The translations under genes were made by a program, and so were the position numbers. Of a DNA stretch of 58,956 bases, positions 34,702 through 44,633 are shown in pieces. Source of the DNA: Pirellulales bacterium (GTDB lineage Bacteria; Planctomycetota; Planctomycetia; Pirellulales; JAEUIK01). The stretch lies in NCBI GenBank assembly GCA_019745975.1, contig JAIESQ010000063.1:1-58956 (forward strand), read 5' to 3'. Position 1 is the stretch's first letter, and every line of letters begins with the position of its first letter. The notes beneath the pieces were generated by a model. It was not told the origin of the DNA. It saw only the letters and a list, made by a program, of their open reading frames with translations, and did not search any database.

Positions 34702-35604
34702 ATGTCGCTGGTGGTCGTCGGTTCCGTGGCCTTGGATAGCGTCGAAACCCCCGCCGAGCAGCGCGACGACGTGCTGGGGGGCTCGGCCGTCTACTTCGCC
34801 TATGCCGCCAGCTTCTTCACCAAGGTGCACCTGGTCGGCGCCGTCGGCGAGGATTGGCCCGCCGAGCACACCGCCTTGCTCGTCAAACGGGGGATCGACA
34901 CGGCCGGCTTGCAGATCGTGCGCGGCGGCCAGACTTTTCGCTGGCGCGGCCGCTACCTGCCGAACATGAATGACCGCGAAACGCTCGAGGTGCACCTCAA
35001 CGTGCTCGACACGTTCGCGCCGCAACTCTCCGAAACGCAGCGGCGCTGCGAGTTTTTGTTTCTGGCCAACGGCACGCCGCTGTTGCAAGAGCAGGTGCTG
35101 GCCCAAGTCACTGGCCCGCGCCTTGTCGTCGCCGACACCATGGACCTGTGGATTCGCACACAGCACGACGAGCTGATGCGCCTGTTCAAGAAGATCGACG
35201 GCCTGGTGATGAACGACGCCGAAGCGCGCCTGTTGACCGAGGACGAAAACCTGGTGCGGGCCGGCCATGCCATCCGCGAAATGGGCCCCCAGTTCGTCGT
35301 CATCAAGAAAGGGGAACATGGGGCGATGTTCTTCAGCGAGCACGAAACCTACGTGCTCCCCGCCTTCCCCACGCCCGACGTCGTCGACCCGACCGGTGCT
35401 GGGGACAGTTTTGCCGGCGGGATGATGGGCTATCTGGCGGCGCAAGGCAACTTCGAGCCGCGCACGCTCAAAGCGGCGCTCGCCTACGGCATCCTCGTCG
35501 CCAGCTACAACGTCGAAGATTTCAGTCTCGAGCGGCTCAAACAGATCGAGCGCGCCGACCTCGATCGGCGATTGGCCGCTTATCGGCAGATGCTCAACTT
35601 CTAA
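34702..35604 (+). CDS. PfkB/ribokinase-family sugar kinase
   Basis: A 300-residue protein. Start 34702 is where similarity to the family begins ('MSLVVVGSVALDSVETP'). N-terminal motif 'DVLGGSAVYFAYAASFF' corresponds to the GG motif of PfkB signature 1. The C-terminal signature DPTGAGDSFAGG contains the catalytic Asp (GAGD). 'VVIKKGEHGAMFF' forms part of the ATP site. Substrate specificity (ribose, fructose, adenosine or other) is not obvious. It lies directly downstream of the dehydrogenase relic and 39 bases before thpR. Confidence 0.88.
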   Translation: MSLVVVGSVALDSVETPAEQRDDVLGGSAVYFAYAASFFTKVHLVGAVGEDWPAEHTALLVKRGIDTAGLQIVRGGQTFRWRGRYLPNMNDRETLEVHLNVLDTFAPQLSETQRRCEFLFLANGTPLLQEQVLAQVTGPRLVVADTMDLWIRTQHDELMRLFKKIDGLVMNDAEARLLTEDENLVRAGHAIREMGPQFVVIKKGEHGAMFFSEHETYVLPAFPTPDVVDPTGAGDSFAGGMMGYLAAQGNFEPRTLKAALAYGILVASYNVEDFSLERLKQIERADLDRRLAAYRQMLNF

Positions 35605-35643
35605 CCGCCTGCCACGCCTGGCCACGGAAGCTGCGACCAACCG

Positions 35644-36219
35644 ATGTCCGCCATGATCCGCACGTTTGTCGCGATCGACCTGGCCGAGGGAGTCGGTCGA
35701 CGCGCCGGTCAGCTCATCGAGCGATTGCGCCCCAGCGGCGCCAAGGTGAAATGGGTCGAGCCCGAGCATCTACATTTGACGATCAAGTTCCTAGGCGACG
35801 TGCCGACGCTCGACACTCCGGCAGTGTGCCAGGCGGTGATCGATTGTGTGGCCGGGATCAACGCGTTCGAAATGGAGCTAGCAGGCGTGGGAGCGTTTCC
35901 CAGCCGTCATCGGCCGCGCGTCGTCTGGCTGGGGGTCGTCGGCGGATGCGCGCAACTCGGCGCGCTGCACGAGGCGCTCGACCAGTCGCTGCGTCCGCTG
36001 GGGTATCGGGGCGACAGCCGACCCTTTGCGCCACATTTGACACTGGGCCGCGTTCGAGAAGGTGGGCCATCGGCCAGTCGCTTGAGTGAATTGCTGGACC
36101 AGGAACGCGACTTTGCGGCCGGAACAAGCCGTGTCGGCGAGTTGCTCGTCATGGCCAGTCATCTGGAAAGCCCTGGTCCCCGCTACGAGGTGATGGCCCG
36201 GGCACCGCTATTGAGCTGA
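35644..36219 (+). CDS. thpR: RNA 2',3'-cyclic phosphodiesterase
   Basis: A 191-residue 2H phosphoesterase. The two catalytic HxTx motifs are HLTI ('EHLHLTIKFLG') and HLTL ('FAPHLTLGRVRE'). It opens 2',3'-cyclic phosphates on RNA ends and was first described as a 2'-5' RNA ligase (LigT). It precedes recA, a neighbourhood seen in several bacterial phyla (cinA-thpR-recA), though no cinA is present here. Confidence 0.92.
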   Translation: MSAMIRTFVAIDLAEGVGRRAGQLIERLRPSGAKVKWVEPEHLHLTIKFLGDVPTLDTPAVCQAVIDCVAGINAFEMELAGVGAFPSRHRPRVVWLGVVGGCAQLGALHEALDQSLRPLGYRGDSRPFAPHLTLGRVREGGPSASRLSELLDQERDFAAGTSRVGELLVMASHLESPGPRYEVMARAPLLS

Positions 36220-36323
36220 CGATTTCACTGTCTCGTGGGCACGGGTAATTCGGAAGGGAGGTTCGCGGCTCGCGCTACCAAGAAATCCGGCAGAAATGCT
36301 CTTGAACCACATAGTGAACGTCG

Positions 36324-36345
36324 ATACAGTATTCAGACGTATACT
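36324..36345 (+). promoter_or_regulatory. Possible recA promoter/operator
   Basis: A -10-like TATACT lies at 36340-36345. Just upstream are the palindrome ATACAGTAT (36324-36332) and an inverted pair AGTAT/ATACT (36328-36332 and 36341-36345) with an eight-base gap. It sits about 95 bases before the recA start. No good -35. The symmetry suggests an operator, possibly of a LexA-type repressor, but the planctomycete SOS box is not known to me. Confidence 0.35.
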
Positions 36346-36436
36346 ATAGGTGGTGGAGGCCCGCGCGGTCGTCGCCACAGGGGTTCTCAAACGGGCATCG
36401 GCTTGACGAACGCAAGCTTCTTCTGCACAAAGGATT

Positions 36437-37591
36437 ATGCCAATGGTGGCAGCCACGAAGATCCATCGCATGGTCAAAAAAGAGTCGAAGAATGGCGCTG
36501 GCGAAGGCCGCTCGTCGGGTAAATCCGCTACCCGCACCCCGATTGAGCAGAATACGGCCCTCAAAACCACACTAGCGCAAATCGAAAAGCAGTTCGGCGA
36601 AGGGGCTATTATGCCCTTGGGGAGTGGAACTCCCGCGCCGCTGGAGGGGATCCCGACCGGGAGCCTGTCGCTCGACCTGGCGCTAGGTGGCCGGGGGCTG
36701 CCCAAAGGGCGGATCGTCGAGATCTTTGGCCCCGAATCAAGCGGCAAGACGACGCTGGCGCTGCACGTGCTGGCCAACGCCCAGCGCGACGGGGGGATCG
36801 CCGCCTTCATCGACGCCGAGCACGCCTTGGACCCCAGTTGGGCCAAAAAGCTAGGAGTTGACCTCGAAACGCTGCTGGTCAGTCAGCCCTCGAGCGGCGA
36901 GGAGGCGATGCACATTACCGAAATGCTGATCCGTTCCAACGCGGTCGACGCGATTGTGATCGACTCGGTGGCGGCCCTGGTTCCGCAAAAGGAGCTCGAC
37001 GGCGAAATCGGCGATACGTTCGTCGGCTTGCAAGCCCGGCTGATGAGCCAGACCATGCGCAAGCTCACCGGCGCGATCTCCAAGAGCAAAACCTGCGTGA
37101 TTTTCATCAATCAGATCCGCGAGAAGATCGGCGTCATGTTTGGCAGTCCGGAAACCACCCCTGGTGGTCGGGCATTGAAGTTCTACTCCTCGTGCCGCAT
37201 TGACGTCCGCCGGATCGGACAATTGAAAGACGGCGAAGACGTGATCGGCCAGCGCGTGAAGGCCAAGGTGGTGAAAAACAAGGTGGCGCCGCCGTTTCGC
37301 GTCGCCGAATTTGATATGCTGCATACCAATGGCATCAGTCTCACCGGCGATGTGCTCGACCTGGCCATGGCCCAGAAGTTGATCGGCCGCACGGGAGCCT
37401 GGTTCCGCTACGGTGAACTGCAGTTGGGGCAAGGGCGCGAGCGCACCCGCCAGTATCTCGAAGAGCATCCCGAGTTGCTGGCTGAGCTGCGCGATAAGAT
37501 TCTAGCGGCGGCTCAGCTCGGGCCGCTGACGATCGACGGGGGAAATAGCGTCGCCAGCGACGAGGGAGCGGATCCCGACTTAGGCGGCTAG
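36437..37591 (+). CDS. recA: Recombinase RecA
   Basis: A 384-residue protein with all RecA blocks: Walker A GPESSGKT at 98-105, '[10 protein letters not shown]', Walker B '[12 protein letters not shown]', loop regions L1/L2 ('[29 protein letters not shown]', '[15 protein letters not shown]'). The N-terminus is about 35 residues longer than in E. coli RecA and Lys/Ser-rich; ATGs at 36443 and 36470 would shorten it. AAAGGA precedes the 36437 start. It drives homologous recombination and SOS induction. Confidence 0.97.
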   Translation: MPMVAATKIHRMVKKESKNGAGEGRSSGKSATRTPIEQNTALKTTLAQIEKQFGEGAIMPLGSGTPAPLEGIPTGSLSLDLALGGRGLPKGRIVEIFGPESSGKTTLALHVLANAQRDGGIAAFIDAEHALDPSWAKKLGVDLETLLVSQPSSGEEAMHITEMLIRSNAVDAIVIDSVAALVPQKELDGEIGDTFVGLQARLMSQTMRKLTGAISKSKTCVIFINQIREKIGVMFGSPETTPGGRALKFYSSCRIDVRRIGQLKDGEDVIGQRVKAKVVKNKVAPPFRVAEFDMLHTNGISLTGDVLDLAMAQKLIGRTGAWFRYGELQLGQGRERTRQYLEEHPELLAELRDKILAAAQLGPLTIDGGNSVASDEGADPDLGG

Positions 37592-37695
37592 GCAAGGGCA
37601 GGCCCAAACCGATCGGCAGATCGGCTCGGGTTTGACCATGGGCTCCGCCGCACGTGCGACGCGTAGGTTTCGCGACGACAACAAGGTGTGAGCCA

Positions 37696-39216
37696 ATGGT
37701 TGCGATTGGTGCGCGAAATGTCCGTTTCCGCGGCGGCCGTAAGCTGGAGGCTCGCTCTTGTTGGGCAAGCTGCGTACTGGCGGCCATCGCGCTGGTCGGT
37801 GCCCTAGGGCACCGTTCCTTGGTTCGCGCGCAACAGCCTGAGCCCTCGGGCCTGGCGGCTGCGGCGGCGATCGAACAGGCGATGATCGATGCGATTGCGT
37901 CGGCCGAAAAGTCGGTCGTCAGCATCGCCCGCGTGCGCCGCAACGAGGCCGATCCGATGAATCCGGAGCCGGGGAGCTCCGATTTCGTCCCCAACGAGTT
38001 CGCGACCGGCGTCATCGTCGACCCCAAGGGGTTAATCGTCACCAACGCGCACGTCCTGGGCAAGGAGGATTACGAGTCGTCGGAGTTCTTTGTCACAACG
38101 ATCGATCGCAAGACCTATCCGGCGATCGTCAAAGCGCCTGCCCAGGTCAAAGGGAGCGATCCCCGCATGGATCTGGCGGTGTTGCAGATTCCGGCCACGA
38201 ATCTGACGCCGATCAAGTTTGGCCAGGCCAAGGAGCTCCGCAAGGGGCAGATTGTCATCGCGCTGGGGAACCCTTATGCGATCGCCCGCGATGGTCAGTG
38301 CAGCGCCAGTTGGGGCATCATCTCGAACCTGGGGCGCAAACTTGGCCCCGAGCCGCCTGATTCGCCAACCGGAGCCAAACCGACGCTGCATCATTTCGGC
38401 ACCTTGATCCAGACCGATGCCAAGCTGAACCTGGGGACCAGCGGCGGCCCGCTGATCAACCTGCGCGGCGAGATGGTCGGGCTCACCACGTCGCTGGCGG
38501 CGCTAGCCGGCTATGAGCAGGCCGCGGGTTACGCGATCCCCGTCGACGACACGTTTTTGCGAGTGCTCGAAGCCCTCAAGGCGGGGCGCGAAGTCGAGTT
38601 TGGCTTCTTGGGCATCGCTCCGGTCGATTTCTCCTGGATCAAAGTGCTCGAAGGCAACGAAGGGGCGATCGTCAACAGCGTGGTCCCGGGCACGCCTGCC
38701 GATCGGGCCGGTTTGCGCCGCGGCGACGTCGTCGTGGCCGTCGACGGCGAGACTGTGCGCGACATGGATGGCTTGATGTTGCTGGTGGGCCGCTTGCCGG
38801 TCGAGAGCCAGGTGCGTTTGACCGTGTTGCGCGACGGGCAATTGGAAAACCTGACTGCCGAGCTAGCGAAGTTTCCGGTGCGTGGCCACAAGGTGGTGAC
38901 CGCACCGAGCCCAAGTTGGCGCGGCGCGCGCATCGACTACGTCACCGCCCTGCTCGACGGCTTGCAGCGTCCCGCGTTCGGCTACTCGGAAGGCGGGGTG
39001 GTCATCGTCGACGTCGAGCCCGACAGCCCTGCCGCCCGCGCCGGCTTGGAACGCAACGTGTTGATCACGCACGTGGGTGGCACGCGGATCGACACGCCTC
39101 GCGAGTTTCGCCGCGCGGTTGAAGGGCGCGAGGGTGCGGTCGACTTGCGCCTCTGGCGTTCGCCCGAGGATCGGCCCACCTGCCGTGTCGAGCCTGGGGC
39201 CGACGCGCCGTCGTAG
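37696..39216 (+). CDS. HtrA/DegP-like serine protease with two PDZ domains
   Basis: A 506-residue protein. Start 37696 with AAGGTG upstream. A hydrophobic N-terminal segment (22-45) is a signal peptide or anchor. Trypsin-like domain with H119 ('TNAHVLG'), D159 ('DPRMDLAVLQ') and S249 ('NLGTSGGPL') as the catalytic triad; the usual GNSGG reads GTSGG. PDZ 1 at about 295-385 ('GFLGIAPVDF...GTPADRAGLRRGDVVVAV') and PDZ 2 at about 410-490 ('DVEPDSPAARAGLERNVLITHV'). Predicted envelope quality-control protease. Confidence 0.92.
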   Translation: MVAIGARNVRFRGGRKLEARSCWASCVLAAIALVGALGHRSLVRAQQPEPSGLAAAAAIEQAMIDAIASAEKSVVSIARVRRNEADPMNPEPGSSDFVPNEFATGVIVDPKGLIVTNAHVLGKEDYESSEFFVTTIDRKTYPAIVKAPAQVKGSDPRMDLAVLQIPATNLTPIKFGQAKELRKGQIVIALGNPYAIARDGQCSASWGIISNLGRKLGPEPPDSPTGAKPTLHHFGTLIQTDAKLNLGTSGGPLINLRGEMVGLTTSLAALAGYEQAAGYAIPVDDTFLRVLEALKAGREVEFGFLGIAPVDFSWIKVLEGNEGAIVNSVVPGTPADRAGLRRGDVVVAVDGETVRDMDGLMLLVGRLPVESQVRLTVLRDGQLENLTAELAKFPVRGHKVVTAPSPSWRGARIDYVTALLDGLQRPAFGYSEGGVVIVDVEPDSPAARAGLERNVLITHVGGTRIDTPREFRRAVEGREGAVDLRLWRSPEDRPTCRVEPGADAPS

Positions 39217-39514
39217 TGCACTCCGCGCCCGTTTGCCGGAACTTTGCGAACCCGGGTTGCGCTGCCAGTGCTCGGCTGGCCGCTTTTTGGCACGACCGCT
39301 ATGATTGACCGCGCATCGCGAGCGGCGGAGCCGTCGGACGGATTTGAGATGCGAAGCCCCGCAATGCGTTGTAGCCGCCACGGCGCAGGCTCGGGTTCTG
39401 TCGTAATCTTGCTGGCCGCGCCCTCGGCCAGCCGATGGGCCGCGCCTCCAGCGCGGGCTGGCAAGCGAACCTCGCCGCCCGTTTGTGTCTCGTTCGCTGG
39501 GTGAAAGTGATTGC

Positions 39515-42142
39515 ATGAAGACCGACGAACTTCGCGAAAAGTACCTCGATTTCTTCGTTTCCAAAGGGCACACGCGCCGCCCCAGCGACGTGCTCGTGCC
39601 GCGCTCCGATCCGTCGGTTCTCTTCACCCCGGCCGGCATGAACCAGTTCAAGGATCATTTCCTGGGGCGATGCAAGCTGGAGTTCACGCGAGCCACTACC
39701 TGCCAGAAATGCCTGCGTACGGGGGACATCGAAAACGTCGGCCGCACCGCCTACCACCACACGTTCTTCGAAATGCTGGGCAACTTCAGCTTCGGCGATT
39801 ATTTCAAGCGCGAAGCGATCGTCTGGGCCTGGGAGTTTCTCACGCGCAAGGAGTGGCTCGGTCTTGATCCCGAGCGGCTCTCGGTCACGGTTTACCTCGA
39901 CGACGACGAAGCGGCGGAGATTTGGGCCCGCGACATCAAACTGCCGCCGGCCAGAATTCGCCGCATGGACGAAGACGAGAACTTCTGGCCTGCCAGCGCC
40001 CCCAGCCAGGGCCCCGACGGCGTCTGCGGACCTTGCAGCGAAATCTACTATCAGCCCGCCGAAGGCAAGGCTGTCGAGATCTGGAATCTGGTGTTCACGC
40101 AGTTCAATCGGGTCGGTGCGCCGCCGAACAATTTGCGGCCGCTCCCCAGCAAGAACATCGACACCGGCATGGGGCTCGAGCGTACGGCCGCCGTCTTGCA
40201 GGGAGTTGATACGAACTTTCATATCGACATCCTGCGGCCGATTGTCGAAGCCGCCGCCGAGGTCAGTGGGGTCAAGTACCAGGCCGCTAGCGAAAATGGC
40301 CGCCGACTGCGGCGCATTACCGATCACGTGCGGGCCGGCACGTTCGCCATCCACGAGAACGTGCGCCCGGGCCCCAACAAAGAGAATTACGTGATTCGTC
40401 GCCTGCTGCGCCGCGCGGTCCTCGACGGTCACCAGATCGGGCTGCACGAACCGTTCTTGCATCGCCTGGTACCGGCCGTGGCCGAGGCCATGCGGCAGCC
40501 GTACCCCGAGCTCGGCGAAACGATCGAGCGCGTCTCGAGTGTGATTCGCGACGAAGAAGAGCGCTTCTTCTCGTCGATCGATGCCGGGCTGGCGCGCATC
40601 GAAGCGATTCTCAAAACCATCCGCCGCGAGCAGCGCAACGAAGTACTGGGACGCGAAGCGGCCGACGTTTACACCACGCACGGAGTTCCCCCCGAACTGT
40701 TCGAATCGCTAGCGGCCGAGCACAATCTGGCCTTCGATTGGCAGGGCTTTCGCCGCGAGATGGAGCGGCACGGCGATCTCTCCGGCGGCGGGCGCGTCGT
40801 CGAAGTTTTCACCAGCGGCCCGCTCGACGGCTTGGCGAAGGTGCTCCCCGCGACGCGCTTTCTTGGCTACGAGACGACGGAGTCCTCGGCCAAGGTCGTG
40901 GCCTTGCTCGCGCGTGGAGAGCTCTGCGACCAGGTCGATGAACTGGCGCACGACGAACCGATCACGGTCGTCCTCGACCAAACGCCATTTTACGGTGAAG
41001 CGGGGGGCCAGGTCGGCGATACCGGAAAGCTCGCCGGCGGCGGCGTCGACTTCGAAGTCGTCGAAACCCAGCGGCAGCGCGGCTTTGTGCTGCATCGGGG
41101 GCATCTGCGTCGCGGCACTTTGAAACTGGGCGCCGAGCTCGTGGCCCACGTTGATGCCGCGCGTCGCCAGGGTATTCGCCGCGCGCACTCGGCCACGCAT
41201 CTGCTGCACCATGCCTTGCAGAAGCACCTCGGCGAGCACGCGCAGCAGCAAGGCTCGAAGGTCGATCGCGACTGGTTGCGGTTCGACTTCCGGAACCCGC
41301 AGGCGGTCACACCGGCCGAGTTGGCCGCGATCGAGCGCGAGGTCAACGAGCGGATCGCGCTGGGGGCGGCTGTCGAATGGACCGAATTGCCGATTGCCGA
41401 TGCCCGCCGCGCCGGCGCGATGATGCTCTTTGGCGAAAAGTACCCCGACATCGTCCGCATGGTGTCGATGGGGGATTTCAGCCGCGAGCTCTGTGGCGGC
41501 ACGCATCTTGACAACACGGGGCAGGTTGGGCTGTTCAAGATTGTGGGCGAAGAAAGCGTCGCGGCCGGCATTCGCCGAATCACGGCGCATACCGGTTCCG
41601 CCGCGGTTCGCACCGTGCAAGAACAAGAAGCGCTGCTGCGCGAATTGAGTCAGTTGCTCAAGACGTCGACCGCTGATTTGCCGCAGCGCGTGTCGGCCAT
41701 CATGAAGGAAGTCCGCGATCTGAAGAAGCAGGCGGGCGCCGCGCCGCAGCACGCGCAGACATCGGTCGAGCAGCTTCTGGCCACGGCCGAGGATGTCGGC
41801 GGCACAAAGTTAATCGTGGCCGAAGTGCCTGGGGCCAACGCCGGCGCGTTGCGACAGCAAATCGATCAGTTACGAAAGAAGTCGCCGAGCGTGGCGGTGC
41901 TGTTGGCGACTGGCGAAGCGGAGAAGGTGCTGCTCGTGGCCGGCATTAGTCGCGATCTCGAGGAACAGGGAGTTAGCGCCATCGAGTGGGTGCGCGGCCC
42001 CGCGGCCATCGTCGGTGGCAGCGGCGGCGGACGCCCTGACATGGCGCAAGCTGGCGGCAAACACCCCGAGCGATTGAAGCAAGCCCTGAACGACGCCCGC
42101 GAGGCGGCACGCCGACTGTTGGCCACGGGCGGACGCGTCTAG
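39515..42142 (+). CDS. alaS: Alanyl-tRNA synthetase
   Basis: An 875-residue class II synthetase. Catalytic core 'FTPAGMNQFKDHFLG', 'HHTFFEMLGNFSFGDYFK' (motif 2 region) and 'GMGLERTAAVLQG' (motif 3). Editing domain with 'HSATHLLHHAL' and CGGTH zinc/editing ligands, then a C-Ala region with 'VGGSGGGRPDMAQAGG'. Full length and intact. Start 39515 is the conserved beginning (MKTDELREKYLDFF); no strong ribosome site. The 298-base gap before it holds no gene. Confidence 0.97.
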   Translation: MKTDELREKYLDFFVSKGHTRRPSDVLVPRSDPSVLFTPAGMNQFKDHFLGRCKLEFTRATTCQKCLRTGDIENVGRTAYHHTFFEMLGNFSFGDYFKREAIVWAWEFLTRKEWLGLDPERLSVTVYLDDDEAAEIWARDIKLPPARIRRMDEDENFWPASAPSQGPDGVCGPCSEIYYQPAEGKAVEIWNLVFTQFNRVGAPPNNLRPLPSKNIDTGMGLERTAAVLQGVDTNFHIDILRPIVEAAAEVSGVKYQAASENGRRLRRITDHVRAGTFAIHENVRPGPNKENYVIRRLLRRAVLDGHQIGLHEPFLHRLVPAVAEAMRQPYPELGETIERVSSVIRDEEERFFSSIDAGLARIEAILKTIRREQRNEVLGREAADVYTTHGVPPELFESLAAEHNLAFDWQGFRREMERHGDLSGGGRVVEVFTSGPLDGLAKVLPATRFLGYETTESSAKVVALLARGELCDQVDELAHDEPITVVLDQTPFYGEAGGQVGDTGKLAGGGVDFEVVETQRQRGFVLHRGHLRRGTLKLGAELVAHVDAARRQGIRRAHSATHLLHHALQKHLGEHAQQQGSKVDRDWLRFDFRNPQAVTPAELAAIEREVNERIALGAAVEWTELPIADARRAGAMMLFGEKYPDIVRMVSMGDFSRELCGGTHLDNTGQVGLFKIVGEESVAAGIRRITAHTGSAAVRTVQEQEALLRELSQLLKTSTADLPQRVSAIMKEVRDLKKQAGAAPQHAQTSVEQLLATAEDVGGTKLIVAEVPGANAGALRQQIDQLRKKSPSVAVLLATGEAEKVLLVAGISRDLEEQGVSAIEWVRGPAAIVGGSGGGRPDMAQAGGKHPERLKQALNDAREAARRLLATGGRV

Positions 42143-42230
42143 CAGATCGCGTTGATATGCTCGCGGCGTTTACCGGCAAACTACAATAGTCCAACGTCAC
42201 CCCGAATGGCCTTCGAGCGGAGTCGTCGCC

Positions 42231-42479
42231 ATGAGCCAGATTCAATTGTTTGAACTCCTCGAGCCGCTCGATGCCGGCCGCAGCGCGATGGCCCGGCTGT
42301 TGGTCTGGGATCCCTCGATCGAGAACTACGTCCCCGGCCGCAAGACGATCAAGCTCCATGACTTTGTCGGCGGACACGGGACCACGGGAGACCGGGGATA
42401 TTGCTTCCACAACGGCGCCTCGATGCGCTGGGAAGCCCTATGCGGGATCGAAGCCCAAGAGCATCGCCCTTTCGGCTAA
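42231..42479 (+). CDS. Small hypothetical protein
   Basis: An 82-residue protein starting at ATG 42231, with GAGCGGAG some 12 bases upstream. Two parts: 'LFELLEPLDAGRSAMARLLVWDPSIENY' and 'GTTGDRGYCFHNGASMRWEALCGIEAQ'. No family recognised, but the composition is protein-like and no other frame competes. It lies 88 bases after alaS and could be on the same transcript. Confidence 0.55.
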   Translation: MSQIQLFELLEPLDAGRSAMARLLVWDPSIENYVPGRKTIKLHDFVGGHGTTGDRGYCFHNGASMRWEALCGIEAQEHRPFG

Positions 42480-42668
42480 GCCCGGACTTGGGAGCCCAGC
42501 CCGCAGCCACCGGAAGGCACATCCAGCACGTCGTTCGTCTCGCCCCGGCTGCCCCCCGCAAGTATCTGAATGAGTCGGGCCGTGCATGGGTCGCCGTGGT
42601 CCGAATTTTCGACCGTCCGAAACGACTTATCCTGTTAGTATTTCTGGTTTTCCGGCCCGTGGCGCGGC

Positions 42669-42697
42669 TTGACAGTGCACTTTTGCCCCGGTATCTT
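42669..42697 (+). promoter_or_regulatory. Sigma-70-type promoter of the nusA operon
   Basis: TTGACA (42669-42674), spacer of exactly 17, TATCTT (42692-42697). Perfect -35, four of six in the -10. It is the only good promoter in the 590-base gap before nusA. Confidence 0.6.
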
Positions 42698-43068
42698 TAC
42701 TTGATTACGAATCGCTAAGTCGCGTTGGCGTCTCGTTTTCGGTCACGATAGCCGCCGGTTCACCGCTCGATTGAAGCGGACGGGGGTGGACTATCGTGAG
42801 ACCGCGCGCGTGGGTCGGTTCGGCGGCATTGGCTCGGTGGCGGTTGCACTGTGAGTGCGACGTTCCTGCTTCGCTGCCCCCGGGGCTCACGCGCATCGCA
42901 AAGGAGGTGAACGACGCAGAGACAAACTTGGGCAGCGGGGTCTCTTGGGCTGGCGCGTTGTAGCGCGCAGGTGGCCTAGGGGCCCACGACGCCACCTACA
43001 ACTCGCACAATTCGGACAACTCGGAAAATTCGATGACCTCGGCCGAGCCGAGTGGAAAGCAACGGACC
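42698..43068 (+). other. Long leader of the nusA operon
   Basis: About 370 bases between the predicted transcription start and the NusA start. It contains an inverted pair GGTGGC (42971-42976)/GCCACC (42991-42996), and then four imperfect tandem nine-base units (CAACTCGCA, CAATTCGGA, CAACTCGGA, AAATTCG) at 42999-43032 directly before the first candidate ATG at 43033. rimP, which usually precedes nusA, is absent. Confidence 0.5.
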
Positions 43069-44490
43069 ATGAACGCCAACGAACTGCTGCGCATCGTCGA
43101 CTCGATTCATCGCGACAAGAACATCGACAAGGAGATCGTCTTCGAAGCGATTGAGTCCGCGCTGGTTTCCGCCGCCAAGAAGCACTACGGCGAAGACCAG
43201 GAGATCGTGGTCCATATCGACCGCGTCGACGGCAGCATTTCGGGGAATCACAACGATCAGCCACTCGATGCGGAAGAGACCGTGGGCCGCATCGGCGCCC
43301 AGACAGCCAAACAAGTCATCATTCAGAAGATTCGCGAGGCAGAGCGCGATGCCTTGTACAACGAATACGAGTCGCAACGCGGGCAACTTGTTACCGGCGT
43401 CGTGCAGCGCTACGAAGGGGGCGCGGCCACCGTGCAACTGAGCAATACCGAAGCCATCCTGCCGCGCAGCGAACAGATCCCGGGTGAAACGCACCACCCC
43501 AACGAGCGCGTGCGCGCCACGATCTTCGAGGTTCGCAAGGTTGGCACCCGCGTCAAGGTGATCCTCAGCCGTATCCGCCCCGACCTGGTGCGGCGGATGT
43601 TCGAGCAGGAGATTCCGGAAATTGCCGACGGCGTGATCGAGATTCGCGCCATGGCCCGCGAGGCCGGCTATCGCACCAAGGTTGCGGTGTCGTCGACCGA
43701 TCAGCGCGTCGACTGCGTCGGGGCCTGCGTCGGTGTCCGCGGCAACCGCATCAAGAACATCGTCGACGAGCTGGCGGGCGAGCGCATCGATATCGTCCGC
43801 TGGAGCGACGACATGCAGGTGCTCATTCCCAACGCCCTGCAGCCCGCGGAAGTCGAGGAGGTGATCCTCTGCCAGATGCTCGGCCGCGCGATCGTGCTGG
43901 TGCGCGAAGACCAGCTCTCACTGGCGATCGGCCGCCGCGGGCAGAACGTCCGCCTGGCCAGCAAGCTCTGCGGCTGGGACATCGAAATCATGACCCGCGA
44001 AGAGCTCGACGAGCAAATCGAGCGGGCCGTGGGGGGCTTCAGCTCCATCGAAGGGGTCGAAGACTCGCTGGCCGAGAAGCTCGTGGGCGAGGGTTTCCTC
44101 TCTTACGACGATCTCTCGGTGATCGAGCCCGACGCCCTGATGGCAATGGGCGATTTGACGATGGAGCAAGTCGACGCGATCGTGGCGCAGGCCGAGGAGC
44201 GGGCAGAAGAGGCCGAAAAGGTCGCGGCCGACGAGCGTCGCCGACAACGCGAAGAAGAGCGTCTGAAAGAGGCCGAGGCGGCAGCAGCGGCGGCGGCCGG
44301 TGAAACCGGCGCGGCGGATGTCGCAGAAGGCGAAGGCGAGCCAGCGGCCGAGGCCAGTGCCGACGAAGCATCCGTGATCGATGAAATCGCTGACGAGGAA
44401 GTCGCGACCGCGAACGAAGCGGAGGAAGGCGTCAACGGATTGTCCAGTGATGCCACCGCTCCCAACGAGGAGGTGCGTGCCGACGAGTAG
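43069..44490 (+). CDS. nusA: Transcription termination/antitermination protein NusA
   Basis: A 473-residue protein (an upstream ATG at 43033 would add 12). [20 protein letters not shown] is the usual family start. Order: N-terminal RNA polymerase-binding domain, S1 domain ('[20 protein letters not shown]'), two KH domains ('[21 protein letters not shown]', '[18 protein letters not shown]'), a helix-hairpin-helix-like segment at about 335-385, then an acidic Ala/Glu tail of about 90 residues. It tunes pausing, termination and antitermination. First gene of nusA-infB-rbfA. Confidence 0.95.
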   Translation: MNANELLRIVDSIHRDKNIDKEIVFEAIESALVSAAKKHYGEDQEIVVHIDRVDGSISGNHNDQPLDAEETVGRIGAQTAKQVIIQKIREAERDALYNEYESQRGQLVTGVVQRYEGGAATVQLSNTEAILPRSEQIPGETHHPNERVRATIFEVRKVGTRVKVILSRIRPDLVRRMFEQEIPEIADGVIEIRAMAREAGYRTKVAVSSTDQRVDCVGACVGVRGNRIKNIVDELAGERIDIVRWSDDMQVLIPNALQPAEVEEVILCQMLGRAIVLVREDQLSLAIGRRGQNVRLASKLCGWDIEIMTREELDEQIERAVGGFSSIEGVEDSLAEKLVGEGFLSYDDLSVIEPDALMAMGDLTMEQVDAIVAQAEERAEEAEKVAADERRRQREEERLKEAEAAAAAAAGETGAADVAEGEGEPAAEASADEASVIDEIADEEVATANEAEEGVNGLSSDATAPNEEVRADE

Positions 44491-44633
44491 TTGTCGTCGG
44501 ATGCACGCGCCGCGAGGCGCAGGTGCATCGGGTGTTGTTGGACGGGAGAACCGGCACATGAACTGAAGCAGGGAACCATCGCGGCGCGGAGGCTAAGCTC
44601 TTCGTCGCCGGCATGATCGAGGGAGAGTCGAAC

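Noticed and set aside
34513-35769. A 418-codon frame on the minus strand opposite the PfkB kinase
   Set aside because: The plus strand encodes all PfkB motifs; the reverse frame has no family features.
42901-42963. An 18-residue leader peptide with AAGGAGG before GTG in the nusA leader
   Set aside because: The ribosome site overlaps the GTG itself, leaving no spacing; no attenuator-type residue run.
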